NCBI RefSeq assembly: GCF_001936475.1
Contig: NZ_MSPQ01000007.1
Location: 62,001 to 126,000, forward strand
DNA length: 64,000 nt
DNA from: Algoriphagus marinus
GTDB taxonomy: Bacteria > Bacteroidota > Bacteroidia > Cytophagales > Cyclobacteriaceae
Reading direction: 5' to 3'
The notes under the pieces: generated by a model
What the model saw: the letters and a program-made list of their open reading frames with translations, nothing else
Told to the model about the DNA's origin: nothing
The model's database searches: none
Translations under genes and position numbers: made by a program
Shown here: positions 15,649-25,230 of the stretch, piece by piece
Position numbering within the stretch: the first letter of the stretch is position 1
Layout of the letters: each line of letters starts with the position of its first letter

Positions 15649-16038
15649 TTAGTACGGTTTTGTTGCTATGGAAACATTGGCTTCAAGCCCGGCAGCAATA
15701 CCACCGATCTCTACTAAATATTCAACAGGCACTTCCTTATCAATATGAAGTACCACCTGACCTTTTTTACCAGTCAACAAGGAAGTAAGCTCAGCTTTGA
15801 TTTGTTCCCGAGAGACAATCTTATCATTCACTGAGTACTTGAAATCTTTGGTAATCGTCACCGTCACTTCCTGCATCACAATATCTGAAGTCTCACTGGA
15901 AGGTAAATTGACCGGTAATCCTGAAGGCGTGATAAATGATGAAGTAAGCATGAAGAAAATCAAAAGCAAGAAGATAATGTCCGTCATGGAGGACATGCTG
16001 AATGCTGGATCTACTTTGTTTTTCGCTTGAAGTCCCAT
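15649..16038 (-). CDS. exbD: ExbD/TolR-family proton channel subunit
   Basis: A 129-residue protein with the ExbD/TolR layout: a short cytoplasmic N-terminus, one membrane helix at about 17-36 that contains the conserved aspartate in SMTDIIFLLLIFFM, and a periplasmic domain. With ExbB it forms a proton-motive-force-driven motor in the inner membrane. Spacings of 1 bp to both neighbours indicate tight coupling in the operon. Confidence 0.93.
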   Translation of the reverse strand: MGLQAKNKVDPAFSMSSMTDIIFLLLIFFMLTSSFITPSGLPVNLPSSETSDIVMQEVTVTITKDFKYSVNDKIVSREQIKAELTSLLTGKKGQVVLHIDKEVPVEYLVEIGGIAAGLEANVSIATKPY

Positions 16039-16039
16039 C

Positions 16040-16729
16040 TTATTTATCTTGAAGTAAGTCGATAAATTCTATGGAAGAGTATTCCATATTATGCACCAAT
16101 TTGGAAACTTGAGCTACCAAATAATTGTAGCCTAGGTAAGCTAAAATACCCACTACCAATCCTGCAGAAGTGGTGATCATAGCTTCGTAAATACCGGTGG
16201 AGAGCAATTTCGGAGAAACCATTCCCTCCTCTTGTGCCACTGCAATAAAGGCCTGAATCATACCTGTCACTGTACCCAAAAATCCGATCATCGGCGCTGC
16301 TCCGGATACGGTGGCTAATAAGTTTAGGTTTTTCTCCAGTTTGTAGATTTCGATTTTTCCTACATTCTCAATCGATACCTCAATGTTTTTTAAAGGGGAA
16401 CCTATTCGTTCGATTCCTTTTGCGATCATATTTGCCACTGGGGTATTCTCGCTTGCGCAGAGAATCCTAGCTTTTTCGGTATTTCCACTTTGCACGAGCA
16501 CCTTAACCTGATCCATCAAATGTGAAGAAGTCGTAGACGCTTTCTTTAAAGTCAAAAGTCGCTCAAAGAAGATGAAAATGGCAAGAATAAATAATAGGTA
16601 AAGCGGGATCATCATGTAGCCACCTTTGATCAAAAGGTCTAGCAAACCAATGCTTTCCGCTGTTGCGCCCATTGAAAGGCTATCTGCTGCTGATAAAGGA
16701 TCAGCAGAGAGGGTTTGAAGTAGAATCAT
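16040..16729 (-). CDS. exbB: ExbB/TolQ/MotA-family proton channel protein
   Basis: A 229-residue protein with three membrane helices (about 37-55, 135-160 and 180-200) and the family signature AAPMIGFLGTVTGMI followed by EAMITTSAGLVVGI. It forms the pentameric part of the proton-driven motor with ExbD. Length and motif order are typical for the MotA/TolQ/ExbB family. It sits between the SPOR gene and exbD, each 1 bp away. Confidence 0.94.
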   Translation of the reverse strand: MILLQTLSADPLSAADSLSMGATAESIGLLDLLIKGGYMMIPLYLLFILAIFIFFERLLTLKKASTTSSHLMDQVKVLVQSGNTEKARILCASENTPVANMIAKGIERIGSPLKNIEVSIENVGKIEIYKLEKNLNLLATVSGAAPMIGFLGTVTGMIQAFIAVAQEEGMVSPKLLSTGIYEAMITTSAGLVVGILAYLGYNYLVAQVSKLVHNMEYSSIEFIDLLQDK

Positions 16730-16730
16730 A

Positions 16731-17531
16731 TTAGTATTTCAAAATCCATAAAGCTTCTGTGTAGTCTCCTTTGATTCGTTCCAATTCTTCGTTTGCTTTT
16801 GTAAAGCTTGAAAAAGAACCAATTGCTAAACGATAGTTTTTGACATCATCGTATGGCAGAATCAAATAAACAGTAGATGCTCTATTGCTGTATTGCGGAT
16901 ATTCTTCCAGTGCCAGTCTTTCATTTGGCAAACTTCCAACCACAATAAAATAAGTAGGGCGATCTGCTTTTGATTCGATTCGAACCAAAGTTCCTTCTCC
17001 CTTATAATCAATAGTTGTACCAGTTTCGGGCTTTTCTAAAGTTACTGTAGCGGAATTCGTAGAATCCACAATAGGATCTTGATTTTCAACCTCTTGGATT
17101 CCTGTATTTGTATTATTATTTATAGGATTTTCTTCTACTACAGTTGGCATTTGATTGGACGCTTTAGCAACCACCTCAGCGGGTTCACTAACAGTAGAAG
17201 ACATTTGCCAAATGATGACCAATATGATTCCAACCGCAATAGTTAAAACCACCCAAATCCAACTGGAAGAGCTCTTTTTAGCAGCTTCTGATGGTTTGTT
17301 CGGAATTGTTTTAGGGCTTTTATCCTCGGCTATCGGAATAATTATAGGTTCTATCGGAACTTGATGTGTTACAATAGTTTCTAATTCTTCAGAAACTATG
17401 TGTTCTTCAGTTTCTTCAGGCCCCTTGCTTTCCACAGGAGCTCCGGATTTCAAAGGTGAGATCTCCACATAAGGGAGGCCATAGTCTTTTGGATCGGACC
17501 AATTTTTATCAGGATTGTCTTTACTGCTCAT
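16731..17531 (-). CDS. SPOR-domain single-pass membrane protein
   Basis: A 266-residue protein with an acidic cytoplasmic N-terminus (about 1-90), one membrane helix at about 91-109 (SSWIWVVLTIAVGIILVII), a low-complexity N/T/E-rich periplasmic linker, and a C-terminal SPOR-like domain (about 190-266; YFIVVGSLPNERLALEE then YRLAIGSFSSFTKANEEL). SPOR domains bind denuded septal peptidoglycan in proteins such as FtsN and DamX. Being translationally packed with exbB and exbD suggests a link between the motor and the cell wall or division site (inference). Confidence 0.88.
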   Translation of the reverse strand: MSSKDNPDKNWSDPKDYGLPYVEISPLKSGAPVESKGPEETEEHIVSEELETIVTHQVPIEPIIIPIAEDKSPKTIPNKPSEAAKKSSSSWIWVVLTIAVGIILVIIWQMSSTVSEPAEVVAKASNQMPTVVEENPINNNTNTGIQEVENQDPIVDSTNSATVTLEKPETGTTIDYKGEGTLVRIESKADRPTYFIVVGSLPNERLALEEYPQYSNRASTVYLILPYDDVKNYRLAIGSFSSFTKANEELERIKGDYTEALWILKY

Positions 17532-17598
17532 TTGATATCTAGGAAACCTACGAAACTAACCGAATTGACTGTAAACCCCAACCACTATTCCAGAAACC

Positions 17599-19320
17599 TT
17601 AGAATTTAAAGGAAGCTCCACCCACCAATTGAATACCTCTGACAGGATAATTGAGCCATCGGGTATTTTGTCCATTCAACAGGTTATTGCCTTCGGCAAA
17701 AATAGATATCCGCTCAGTGATTCCGTAATCAGCTTTTAACTGAAGGTCTGCAATAGATTTGAGTTTGACTACTTGATAAGTTTCTGGACCTCCTATCTCA
17801 ACACCCAGTGAAGCTCCTCTTGCTTTGATTCCGCCCATGAAATTTAAATTTGCCTGAACAATCAGTCGCTCAATCGGTGTCACCTGATTATTGACTCTAA
17901 ACTCCCAAGTAGGTCGATGCCAAGCCTCTGCCTGCTGATTCAGGTCATATTGATACAAATCCAATCTTGATCCTAGAGTGTAAATATCTGACATCTTGAA
18001 TCCAAGTTCTGCATTGATGTTGAATACGGCTACTTTATCATCATAGACCAAATTGAATCGTTCTTCATCCGAAAAATCTATGACTTTAATCCTGTAATTA
18101 TTGACGAAGAAATACAGCTGATTATATCGGCTGACATCTATTCCTGCTCGATAATGAAAGGACTCCTGAAACTGTCCTTCAATTCCTGCTTGAATTTTGT
18201 AATTATTGACCGTATTTAACAATCTATTTGTCGGACCCAGGAATGGATTCTCCATCACGAAACTATAGTAAGTATTTCGATTGACATCGCCCGTGAAAGA
18301 ACCATAAAATCCGAACTCAGGTGCGAATTGATAGGAAGCTTTCAACACAGGGAAAACCCTTAAATTGCTTGACTTATCAGCGATTGAATCATTTTCTGAA
18401 ACTACATTCAGTCCCGCGGTAAAGTTGAATTCGCCGTAGTTATAAGAAACAGTAGGTTTGATTCCAAAATAGGTTCTGGTTTCAGCGTAGTTGAAATCTT
18501 CGGGACTGGTACTGTAAAAGTCCAGATCCACTTTTCCGGACCAGTCCTCATTTGCCCTAAATTTCCCACTTCCTTTTATTCCAAATTCATTTTCAACAGC
18601 CAGATAACTGTCTTTGAAATTTCTAAAACTCAGTTCTCCTTCGTAATAAAAAGGACCTACTTTCTCTATTTCCCGAATTCCAGCTTTCACTTCTACAGTA
18701 TTCAATACGTTACCGGGAATTTGCGTCAAATCAATATCCATATTGGAGGCTAGTGTAGTATCAAAGCCATAAAACTGATAGGAATCTTGCTTCCATTTCA
18801 AACCTCCATACACTTCAAAAAGATCTGCGAAATAACTTCCATCAACTCCAAGGTTGGTGTGCGACTCCTTGGATTGCTCCGCTAAAACAGGACCTTGTCC
18901 AAAGCTCTGATGATTGAGTTGAACTGAATAATTGAAATCTTCAACCTGTGTTCCCATATACCTCACCTCTAAAAGTGGTGAAACAAAGTTCCCGTATCCA
19001 GCCCGGATAAATCCGGGATACAAGTCCATTCGAGGCGCTTGATAGTTTTTTTGAGCGGGCGTAGCTGCAAGTTGTAAAGGCTGAAGATTCAAATTATATC
19101 TTGAAACCATATAATTAAAATCAGTCAAACCCTTAGGCTGCGGAAGTACCGGAAGTTTTTCAAAAATCCGCGGCTGTGCCGGTAATGTCAAGACCCGGTC
19201 TTTACGAATCACAAACTCCTGATCCTGAACCTCACCTCTTGATTGCGTCTGAGCAGTAGACAACATTGGAAGTAATCCAAACGATCCGCCCAAAAGAATT
19301 GGAAATAGTAGCTTCTTCAT
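17599..19320 (-). CDS. Outer-membrane beta-barrel protein (TonB-dependent-receptor-like, no plug)
   Basis: A 573-residue protein with a signal peptide (about 1-23, ending STAQ) and a long series of alternating amphipathic strands finishing in GGASFKF, a typical outer-membrane C-terminus with terminal phenylalanine. It resembles the barrel half of TonB-dependent receptors (for example ISIFAEGNNLLNGQNTRW, close to the common 'NLfn..y..w..Yp' ending), but I see no plug domain and no TonB box. It begins 3 bp after the large TPR gene and precedes the SPOR/ExbB/ExbD/TonB genes, so it may be the outer-membrane anchor of that machine. Confidence 0.82.
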   Translation of the reverse strand: MKKLLFPILLGGSFGLLPMLSTAQTQSRGEVQDQEFVIRKDRVLTLPAQPRIFEKLPVLPQPKGLTDFNYMVSRYNLNLQPLQLAATPAQKNYQAPRMDLYPGFIRAGYGNFVSPLLEVRYMGTQVEDFNYSVQLNHQSFGQGPVLAEQSKESHTNLGVDGSYFADLFEVYGGLKWKQDSYQFYGFDTTLASNMDIDLTQIPGNVLNTVEVKAGIREIEKVGPFYYEGELSFRNFKDSYLAVENEFGIKGSGKFRANEDWSGKVDLDFYSTSPEDFNYAETRTYFGIKPTVSYNYGEFNFTAGLNVVSENDSIADKSSNLRVFPVLKASYQFAPEFGFYGSFTGDVNRNTYYSFVMENPFLGPTNRLLNTVNNYKIQAGIEGQFQESFHYRAGIDVSRYNQLYFFVNNYRIKVIDFSDEERFNLVYDDKVAVFNINAELGFKMSDIYTLGSRLDLYQYDLNQQAEAWHRPTWEFRVNNQVTPIERLIVQANLNFMGGIKARGASLGVEIGGPETYQVVKLKSIADLQLKADYGITERISIFAEGNNLLNGQNTRWLNYPVRGIQLVGGASFKF

Positions 19321-19323
19321 GGA

Positions 19324-22311
19324 TTATTTAATGGTTTGAAGTTTGGATTGTGCCATTGCTTTAATTTCTGCATTGGTAGATCGCTCTACGATTGATTCCA
19401 GTGTCGCTTTTGCTTGGAAGTCCTCCCCTGTTTTCAAATAGTTGTCGGAAAGCAAAAGAAACATTCTTCCATACCAGTAGTCGAAGTCCACAAAAGGTCC
19501 TGAATAATCAAATATAGCATCATTCGATCGGTTGATATCCCCGTTTTCTTGATAGGCTAATGCCAGCAGATAAAGCCCTTCAGCTCCTTGAACGGTCTTA
19601 TATTCATTTACCAAAGCCAAAAGCGTTGTTTCAGATTCCGGTTTTCGATTCATTTCCTTCTGTGATTTTGCTTTGGTCAAAATTGCATTAGGAGTAGATT
19701 CAGGGATGATTCCATCCAGAGTCAATAAGCGATCTGCCTGAGTTATCGCATCCATGAATTTCTTGGTCTGGAAATTTGCGATCATCAGGCCTTGAACCGC
19801 TTCAGCTTCCTCCACTTTATTTCTTGAATTCTCCACCGATGTCTGCAAGTAAGGAATTGCCTGAGCAAAGTTCCCTTTTTCCAATTCCATAGCGCCTATT
19901 CGTTGAATTGCTCGAATTCGCTGCGGAGAAGCAGGCTCTTTTTCCAAAAGCCTGAATTGTGCCAGCGCTTGATCTTTGTCTCCAAGTTGGGAATAACTAT
20001 CTCCTAAGAAATATAATACATCAGCTCGCTGAGCAGCATCCGGATAGCTTCTTAGGTAGTTTTCAAAAAGCCGAGTTGCCTGTGCATAGTTTTTATCAAA
20101 ATAAGTTCCTTTTGCAGCTTCGTATTCAAGCGTTTGCACACTGCCACTGCTAGGATTAGCTCCTTTGTAGTTTGACAAGTAAGAAGCAAACTCAGCAGAT
20201 CTTCCCTGTAAAGCCAAGGTCTCCTGAAGTCCCTTTAAGGCAGTTTCAGAGTTTTCTGAATTTGGATATTGGTCTAAAATGGTTTTGTAATCTGCAATGG
20301 TCTGATCGTAGCTTTGCAGTGAAAAATTAGCCACTGCACGTCCTTCCAAGGCATAAGGAACAAATGGACTGTTTGGCTTGGAGCTGATCAAATCAGAAAA
20401 ACTAACTGCAGCAGTTCGATATTGGGTTTCCTCCATATTGATCTGACCACGCTGAAACAGTGCATCTTCGATGTAAAGACTATTGGGATATCTGGAGATC
20501 AAAACATCGAGCTGTCCGAGTGCTTGCTGGTTTTTCGATTGAAAATTCTGAACTACAGCCAATCGGTAATAGGCGTAATCGATTCCTTTATTGCTTTCAT
20601 TAATCGCACGTTGGAAAGTAGCCTCAGCTTCTGAAAACCGTTTTTGGACATAATAGCAGTCTCCCAATCGAAGAAGCGCATCGTCATAATTTTCCTTGTT
20701 CTCTCTTGTTCTGAGACGGTCGGTATAAGTTTTAAATTCCTGCTCCGCCTTTCCATACTGTTGCGAATTAAAATAGGCATATCCCAAGCCATAGAGACTT
20801 TTGGTCAAGTAGGCACTGGAAGTTTTTTTACCCATTGCAATCGCAGCATCATAGGATTTGATGGCCTGAGCCAGATTCCCGGATGAGGAATTGATTTCTC
20901 CTTTCCAGAAATGTGTTTCTAAAGCTATGCTTGGATCTTCAGGGTATTGCAGCGATTTGTCCAAATAAGCTAAGGCGGGATTATACTTTTGATCCCGGTA
21001 ATAGACCATTCCCTGGTAGAAAGCTACTTTCTGATAAGCTGCTCTGATTCTTGGAGATTTGGTGGAGAGCTTGTCCATTTGCTCTATCGCTCGTAGGTAA
21101 TCATTGGTATTGACTAAAGCCTCAGAGAGTAAGTTTTCTGCCTCAACCTTATTTTTTCCGGAAGGGTAAGTGTCCAAATACTCATCCAGCGCTGAGATAG
21201 CAGCTTGAAAACTACCTTTCTGCAAATTGACTTTCGCAAAGTTGAAAAGTGCATCCTCCTTGATTTGAGGGTTGAAGTCAGTTTTGGAAGCTGCACTGAA
21301 ACTGGTGGATGCGAATTGGAAATTTTCGACTTTCAAATAAGAATGGCCCAGGTAATAACTAGATGCTTGTCCGAGCTCATCAGTAGCTGAAGCAGATACC
21401 TTAAGGTAATCCGTAGCTCGCTGGTAGTTTTGAATTTCAAATTGAGCGATTCCCGCCTTGTAGATTTCCGGTCTCGATAGCTCCCCCTTTTTTGAATTTA
21501 TAAATGCATCGTAATTCTTTGCTGCATTTTGGAAATCTTTCTTGGCATAATATGCTTCCGCCAAATACAAATAGATGACTTCCTTTTTCTCCAGGTTTTG
21601 GCCCGAACTTACCAAAGGCTCGGCATAAGAAATTAATTGCTCATAGCTGCCTTGCTGGTAGTACATCGCAGCCAAGAGGTATGGAACCTTGTTGGCATAA
21701 TACGGAGAAGTCGCCGCCAACTGTAGATCTGAAATTGCCTTTTGAGTATTGCCATTTTCGAGCGCAATAAAGCCGCTGTAATAATAAGCATCTGCACTGA
21801 TCGGCTGATTCATTGTTTTAGCCTGATCAAAAAATGGAGCAGCCTGTCCGTAATTTTTTAATTGAAAATGAGCATAGCCCTGCTTGAAAAGCACGTCTGC
21901 CTGATTTGCCGGCGAGAGTTTTCTAGCGTCTACCAGCTGATATCCTTCCAGCGCTTCCCGATAATTTCTTTTGTAAAAAAAATGATCTCCGAGATATAAA
22001 CCTGCCGTAGCTACAGAGGGATGATTTCCATTTTCCAGAATATAACTCTTCATCAAACCTGGCCCATCAGGGCTTTCGAGCTGAAGTGCCGACATAGCTC
22101 GATGGAGATCGGCTGATTTGTATTGTTCAGAATTGATGTTTTGGTTGAGCAATCTGGAATTGTCAAACAAACTTGCTGAAAAAAGCTGTTTGTCAAAAAG
22201 CTCCAGATTATGATCCAGCGATTGCTGCGGACTGGTTTGATAAAGGGTTGACTGTGCAAAAGTCCCAGTACCAAGTCCAATGCTCAATAAGAGCAATAAG
22301 GGGTATCTCAT
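19324..22311 (-). CDS. Large tetratricopeptide-repeat periplasmic protein
   Basis: I choose the ATG at 22311 (995 residues), which starts directly with a signal peptide (MRYPLLLLLSIGLGTG, cleaved near FAQ); the frame extends eight codons upstream only to a TTG. Nearly the whole mature protein is made of TPR units of 34-40 residues (for example YYRLAVVQNFQSKNQQALGQ, DVLYFLGDSYSQLGDKDQAL), the type annotated as tol-pal YbgF-like in Bacteroidota. It would serve as a periplasmic scaffold. It is the first gene of the envelope operon, 113 bp downstream of holA and 3 bp before the barrel gene. Confidence 0.9.
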   Translation of the reverse strand: MRYPLLLLLSIGLGTGTFAQSTLYQTSPQQSLDHNLELFDKQLFSASLFDNSRLLNQNINSEQYKSADLHRAMSALQLESPDGPGLMKSYILENGNHPSVATAGLYLGDHFFYKRNYREALEGYQLVDARKLSPANQADVLFKQGYAHFQLKNYGQAAPFFDQAKTMNQPISADAYYYSGFIALENGNTQKAISDLQLAATSPYYANKVPYLLAAMYYQQGSYEQLISYAEPLVSSGQNLEKKEVIYLYLAEAYYAKKDFQNAAKNYDAFINSKKGELSRPEIYKAGIAQFEIQNYQRATDYLKVSASATDELGQASSYYLGHSYLKVENFQFASTSFSAASKTDFNPQIKEDALFNFAKVNLQKGSFQAAISALDEYLDTYPSGKNKVEAENLLSEALVNTNDYLRAIEQMDKLSTKSPRIRAAYQKVAFYQGMVYYRDQKYNPALAYLDKSLQYPEDPSIALETHFWKGEINSSSGNLAQAIKSYDAAIAMGKKTSSAYLTKSLYGLGYAYFNSQQYGKAEQEFKTYTDRLRTRENKENYDDALLRLGDCYYVQKRFSEAEATFQRAINESNKGIDYAYYRLAVVQNFQSKNQQALGQLDVLISRYPNSLYIEDALFQRGQINMEETQYRTAAVSFSDLISSKPNSPFVPYALEGRAVANFSLQSYDQTIADYKTILDQYPNSENSETALKGLQETLALQGRSAEFASYLSNYKGANPSSGSVQTLEYEAAKGTYFDKNYAQATRLFENYLRSYPDAAQRADVLYFLGDSYSQLGDKDQALAQFRLLEKEPASPQRIRAIQRIGAMELEKGNFAQAIPYLQTSVENSRNKVEEAEAVQGLMIANFQTKKFMDAITQADRLLTLDGIIPESTPNAILTKAKSQKEMNRKPESETTLLALVNEYKTVQGAEGLYLLALAYQENGDINRSNDAIFDYSGPFVDFDYWYGRMFLLLSDNYLKTGEDFQAKATLESIVERSTNAEIKAMAQSKLQTIK

Positions 22312-22424
22312 AGATTTAGCTCCATTTTTAGCCAATTGGAAGAGACTATCCCAGGTGGAAAACCACCGAGCACAGCCACTATTATTATTCCAAAATGGCC
22401 GGATTCATAGTTTGGCTTAGGTAA

Positions 22425-23453
22425 TCAATGTAAGATCTTGTAAACGAGCTCCCGGAGAATCTCAGCATGAGACATGTCTCCGGAATCAACTCCTTTATAA
22501 CGAAGATCGGCTTCTTTTATGTGTTCAAATACATCAATTACCTTGCCCAAATTGTAGTTCCTGGCAGCGATCACATATTCTTTTACCACAAAAGGAGGCA
22601 GTCCAAGCACGCTCGCGAGTTGCTGATCACTGGCTCCCTTTTTCCGCTCTTGGTGGATGATCATGATTTTTGAAAAGTAATTATACATCAGTGAAAAAAG
22701 AGGAATCACCGGATGTGCTTTGGAATTTAACCCAAAGTATTGGATGATCTTGTTTGCTTTGAGTACGTCTCGGAATCCGATAGCTTTCAAAAACTCGAAA
22801 TTGTTATAATCCTTATTAATCCCAATGTATTTGGAAATATCATCGGTGGTGAATCTGGTAGACTCCTTAAAATTAATCAGCATCTTCCCCACCTCATTGG
22901 TCAGCACTTCCAGATTATTCCCAATCGAATCCGCCAATAATTGTCCGGCACGTGGATCAATACTGTGTCCCAAATCCTTAAAGTAACCTTCGATCCACTT
23001 CAAAAGGTTGTATTCCGTAACTTTGTCTGACTTGACATGGATGGTCCGCTTTTCGATTTCTTTTCCTAAAGCCAAGCGACCATCAATTTTTTTATACTTA
23101 TGAGCCAACACCAAAATGGTACTGGGAAGGGGGTTGACCAGATAGCTAATCAGCAATTGCTGGGCTTCTTCTTTTCCCAGATCAAGAATACTTTGCGCTT
23201 CTTTAACAATAACTACCTGGCGCTCGGCCATCATGGGGAATTTCCGGGCATTATTGAGAATCGCCCCAACAGTCACATCCTTTCCATAGAGAATAATCTG
23301 ATTAAAACTTTTCTCGTGCTCTGCAATCGCATGCTTTTCAATAAAGTCAGTAATCTGATCGATAAAGAAAGGTTCATCGCCGGATAAAAAATAAATCGGA
23401 GCAAACTTTTTCTCTTTCAGGTCCTTGAGGACAGCTTGGGGTGTATGGGGCAT
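22425..23453 (-). CDS. holA: DNA polymerase III delta subunit
   Basis: A 342-residue clamp-loader subunit that opens the beta clamp during replication. The AAA+-like N-terminal domain shows PIYFLSGDEPFFIDQI and FPMMAERQVVIVKEA, followed by LLISYLVNPLPSTILV; the C-terminal collar domain ends with EAD..YKGVDS and EILRELVYKI. Length matches the family. A plausible promoter lies at 23476-23508 (minus strand: TTTG, 21-bp spacer, TATCTTTA). Confidence 0.93.
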   Translation of the reverse strand: MPHTPQAVLKDLKEKKFAPIYFLSGDEPFFIDQITDFIEKHAIAEHEKSFNQIILYGKDVTVGAILNNARKFPMMAERQVVIVKEAQSILDLGKEEAQQLLISYLVNPLPSTILVLAHKYKKIDGRLALGKEIEKRTIHVKSDKVTEYNLLKWIEGYFKDLGHSIDPRAGQLLADSIGNNLEVLTNEVGKMLINFKESTRFTTDDISKYIGINKDYNNFEFLKAIGFRDVLKANKIIQYFGLNSKAHPVIPLFSLMYNYFSKIMIIHQERKKGASDQQLASVLGLPPFVVKEYVIAARNYNLGKVIDVFEHIKEADLRYKGVDSGDMSHAEILRELVYKILH

Positions 23454-23475
23454 GGAAATCTGGATTCTTCAGCCT

Positions 23476-23508
23476 TAAAGATAGTAAACCCAAACTTTCA
23501 CCTGCAAA
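23476..23508 (-). promoter_or_regulatory. Putative holA promoter (TTTG-N21-TATCTTTA)
   Basis: On the minus strand a TTTG (plus-strand 23505-23508) and TATCTTTA (23476-23483, one mismatch from TAnnTTTG) are 21 bp apart, matching the Bacteroidota housekeeping sigma consensus. The holA ATG follows about 23 bp downstream. Confidence 0.5.
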
Positions 23509-23524
23509 AAGCCACAGAAGATTA

Positions 23525-23553
23525 TTTGTTAAACTATTCTGGGGTTAATTTTG
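23525..23553 (+). promoter_or_regulatory. Putative promoter of the TPR gene (TTTG-N17-TAATTTTG)
   Basis: TTTG at 23525-23528 and a perfect TAnnTTTG (TAATTTTG) at 23546-23553 are spaced 17 bp. The ATG at 23576 follows at an appropriate distance for a short leader. Confidence 0.6.
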
Positions 23554-23575
23554 TCTTGTAAATAAAAAATCAGTG

Positions 23576-24262
23576 ATGAGTTTCGAGCAGGCAATAGAAT
23601 TTTACAAAGCAGGAAAGTTTCAGGAGGCATTAACCCTTTTTAATGACTTGATCAGCTCCAATCCCAATCAAGCCCAACTCCATTTACATAGGGGAAGAGT
23701 TCTTTCAAGATTGGGGAAGACTGAATTAGCAATTTCCGATTTTGATTTAATAGTCGAATTAGAACCCTATAATACCGATTTTATCAGTGATCGAGCGGTA
23801 GTACTCCATTTGCTAAAGCGAAATGAAGAAGCGCTATCAGAATTTGATCGTGCAGCGAATTTGGATCCTGGGAATCCCTATCGCTACAGCAGCAGAGCCT
23901 ATTTCAAGGATCGGATTGGGGATTTGGAAGGTGCAATTGAAGATTATGATAAGGCCATTGAACTGGATCCTGAGGATGCCGTGGCTTATAATAACCGGGG
24001 TCTGGTTGAAGAGAAAGTTGGCTATCAAGCAAGAGCAAAGAAAAGCTTCAAAAAAGCAGATGATCTTGTAGGGTACAAAGCTCCTGAACCTAAGCCTACC
24101 ACTCCAAAAGAAGAGGTCAAAATTGAAGCTACTCAAGAGGTTGAAAAGAAAATGACTTTTTCACATTTTGTCCAAATTCTAAAATCGGTTGCAAGCAATC
24201 CGAAAACTCAAAAGGAGTTTTCTACTTATCTGAAAAATCTTTTCTCGGGTAAGAAAAAGTGA
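23576..24262 (+). CDS. Cytoplasmic TPR protein
   Basis: The ATG at 23576 is preferred over the GTG one codon earlier; product 228 residues. Three to four TPR units occupy about residues 3-150 (AIEFYKAGKFQEALTLF, AISDFDLIVELEP, AIEDYDKAIELDPEDAVAYN). They are followed by a Pro/Lys/Glu-rich linker and a short C-terminal helical segment (SHFVQILKSVASNPKTQKEF). No signal peptide is present, so it is probably a cytosolic adaptor. It is divergent from holA, with both promoters packed in about 120 bp. Partner unknown. Confidence 0.85.
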   Translation: MSFEQAIEFYKAGKFQEALTLFNDLISSNPNQAQLHLHRGRVLSRLGKTELAISDFDLIVELEPYNTDFISDRAVVLHLLKRNEEALSEFDRAANLDPGNPYRYSSRAYFKDRIGDLEGAIEDYDKAIELDPEDAVAYNNRGLVEEKVGYQARAKKSFKKADDLVGYKAPEPKPTTPKEEVKIEATQEVEKKMTFSHFVQILKSVASNPKTQKEFSTYLKNLFSGKKK

Positions 24263-24345
24263 TCCTTTACCAAACGGTTGCTTTTCCTAATAAATTTAAG
24301 GGAAGTTATAAACCCGGATTATTAATTAAAATTCGGAAAGAAGAA

Positions 24346-25188
24346 TTAAAATGTCTTAATCACCCAAAGTGGCTTATTGATAAAATAGGCCATTTTTTTT
24401 GAGAGGTTATTGGAAAAAATCTTATCGAAAAAACTCTTCTTCTTACTCAGCGTGATCAACATATCTCCCTTGGCCACATTCAAATAATTCTCCAATCCTA
24501 AAGCCAAATCATTCCGAAAGGATTTCAATACAAAATTGACTTTATCGTATTTGATAAATGGCTGCATCTCCTCAATAGTGACAAGGTGAAGGGATTTATC
24601 AATTGCCTTTTGAGTAGAACTGATATGTACCATATCAATTTCCGAATCAAAGAAACGGGCCATTTCAACAATTTTCTGAATAGCCAACTTATCCTCCTCC
24701 ATGTAATCTGTAGCATAGACCATCTTTCTCGGAGGTTTAAAAAACACCCTTCTTGGCACCACAAGTACATCCCGGTCGGAAGACTCCACGATTCGACTGG
24801 CCCGTGAACCGATGATATTTTCACGAAGATCATTCATCCCCTCAGTCCCAATGACAATCAGATCAGCTTTGATTTCTTGGGAGAAGCTGACCGTTTCATT
24901 TACGATCTTCCCTTCTATAAAATGATAGCTACAGCTTTTTAATCCCTTTTCAAGACTCTCTGTCTGAACGGCTTTCTGGAGATTCTGAAGCTTCTCTTCT
25001 ACAAATGTTCGTTGATTTGTACCTGAATAGTCCGAAGGAGAAAGCTTAGCATAGTCTGTTTTATTGAGCACATGAAACAATATTAAATCAGCATTATATT
25101 TTTCACCAAGCTTTGCAGCGTATTCGATCGCATTCAGCGAACACTCGGAAAAATCAGTCGGACAAAGAATAGTGAAAGCAGTTTTCAT
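24346..25188 (-). CDS. Tandem universal stress protein (UspA family)
   Basis: A 280-residue protein made of two Usp domains (about 1-147 and 150-280). The first carries the full ATP-binding signature G-2x-G-9x-GS at residues 114-128 (GTEGMNDLRENIIGS) and the opening TILCPTDFSECS. In the second domain the corresponding segment (LSKKKSFFDKIFSNNLSKK) has lost the glycines, so it probably no longer binds ATP. Such half-degenerate tandem Usp proteins are common in Bacteroidota. It is convergent with the TPR gene. Role: stress response, not further defined. Confidence 0.9.
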   Translation of the reverse strand: MKTAFTILCPTDFSECSLNAIEYAAKLGEKYNADLILFHVLNKTDYAKLSPSDYSGTNQRTFVEEKLQNLQKAVQTESLEKGLKSCSYHFIEGKIVNETVSFSQEIKADLIVIGTEGMNDLRENIIGSRASRIVESSDRDVLVVPRRVFFKPPRKMVYATDYMEEDKLAIQKIVEMARFFDSEIDMVHISSTQKAIDKSLHLVTIEEMQPFIKYDKVNFVLKSFRNDLALGLENYLNVAKGDMLITLSKKKSFFDKIFSNNLSKKMAYFINKPLWVIKTF

Positions 25189-25230
25189 ATGATTATAATT
25201 TCATTTTCAATTGTCATAAAGCCTGCCCCG

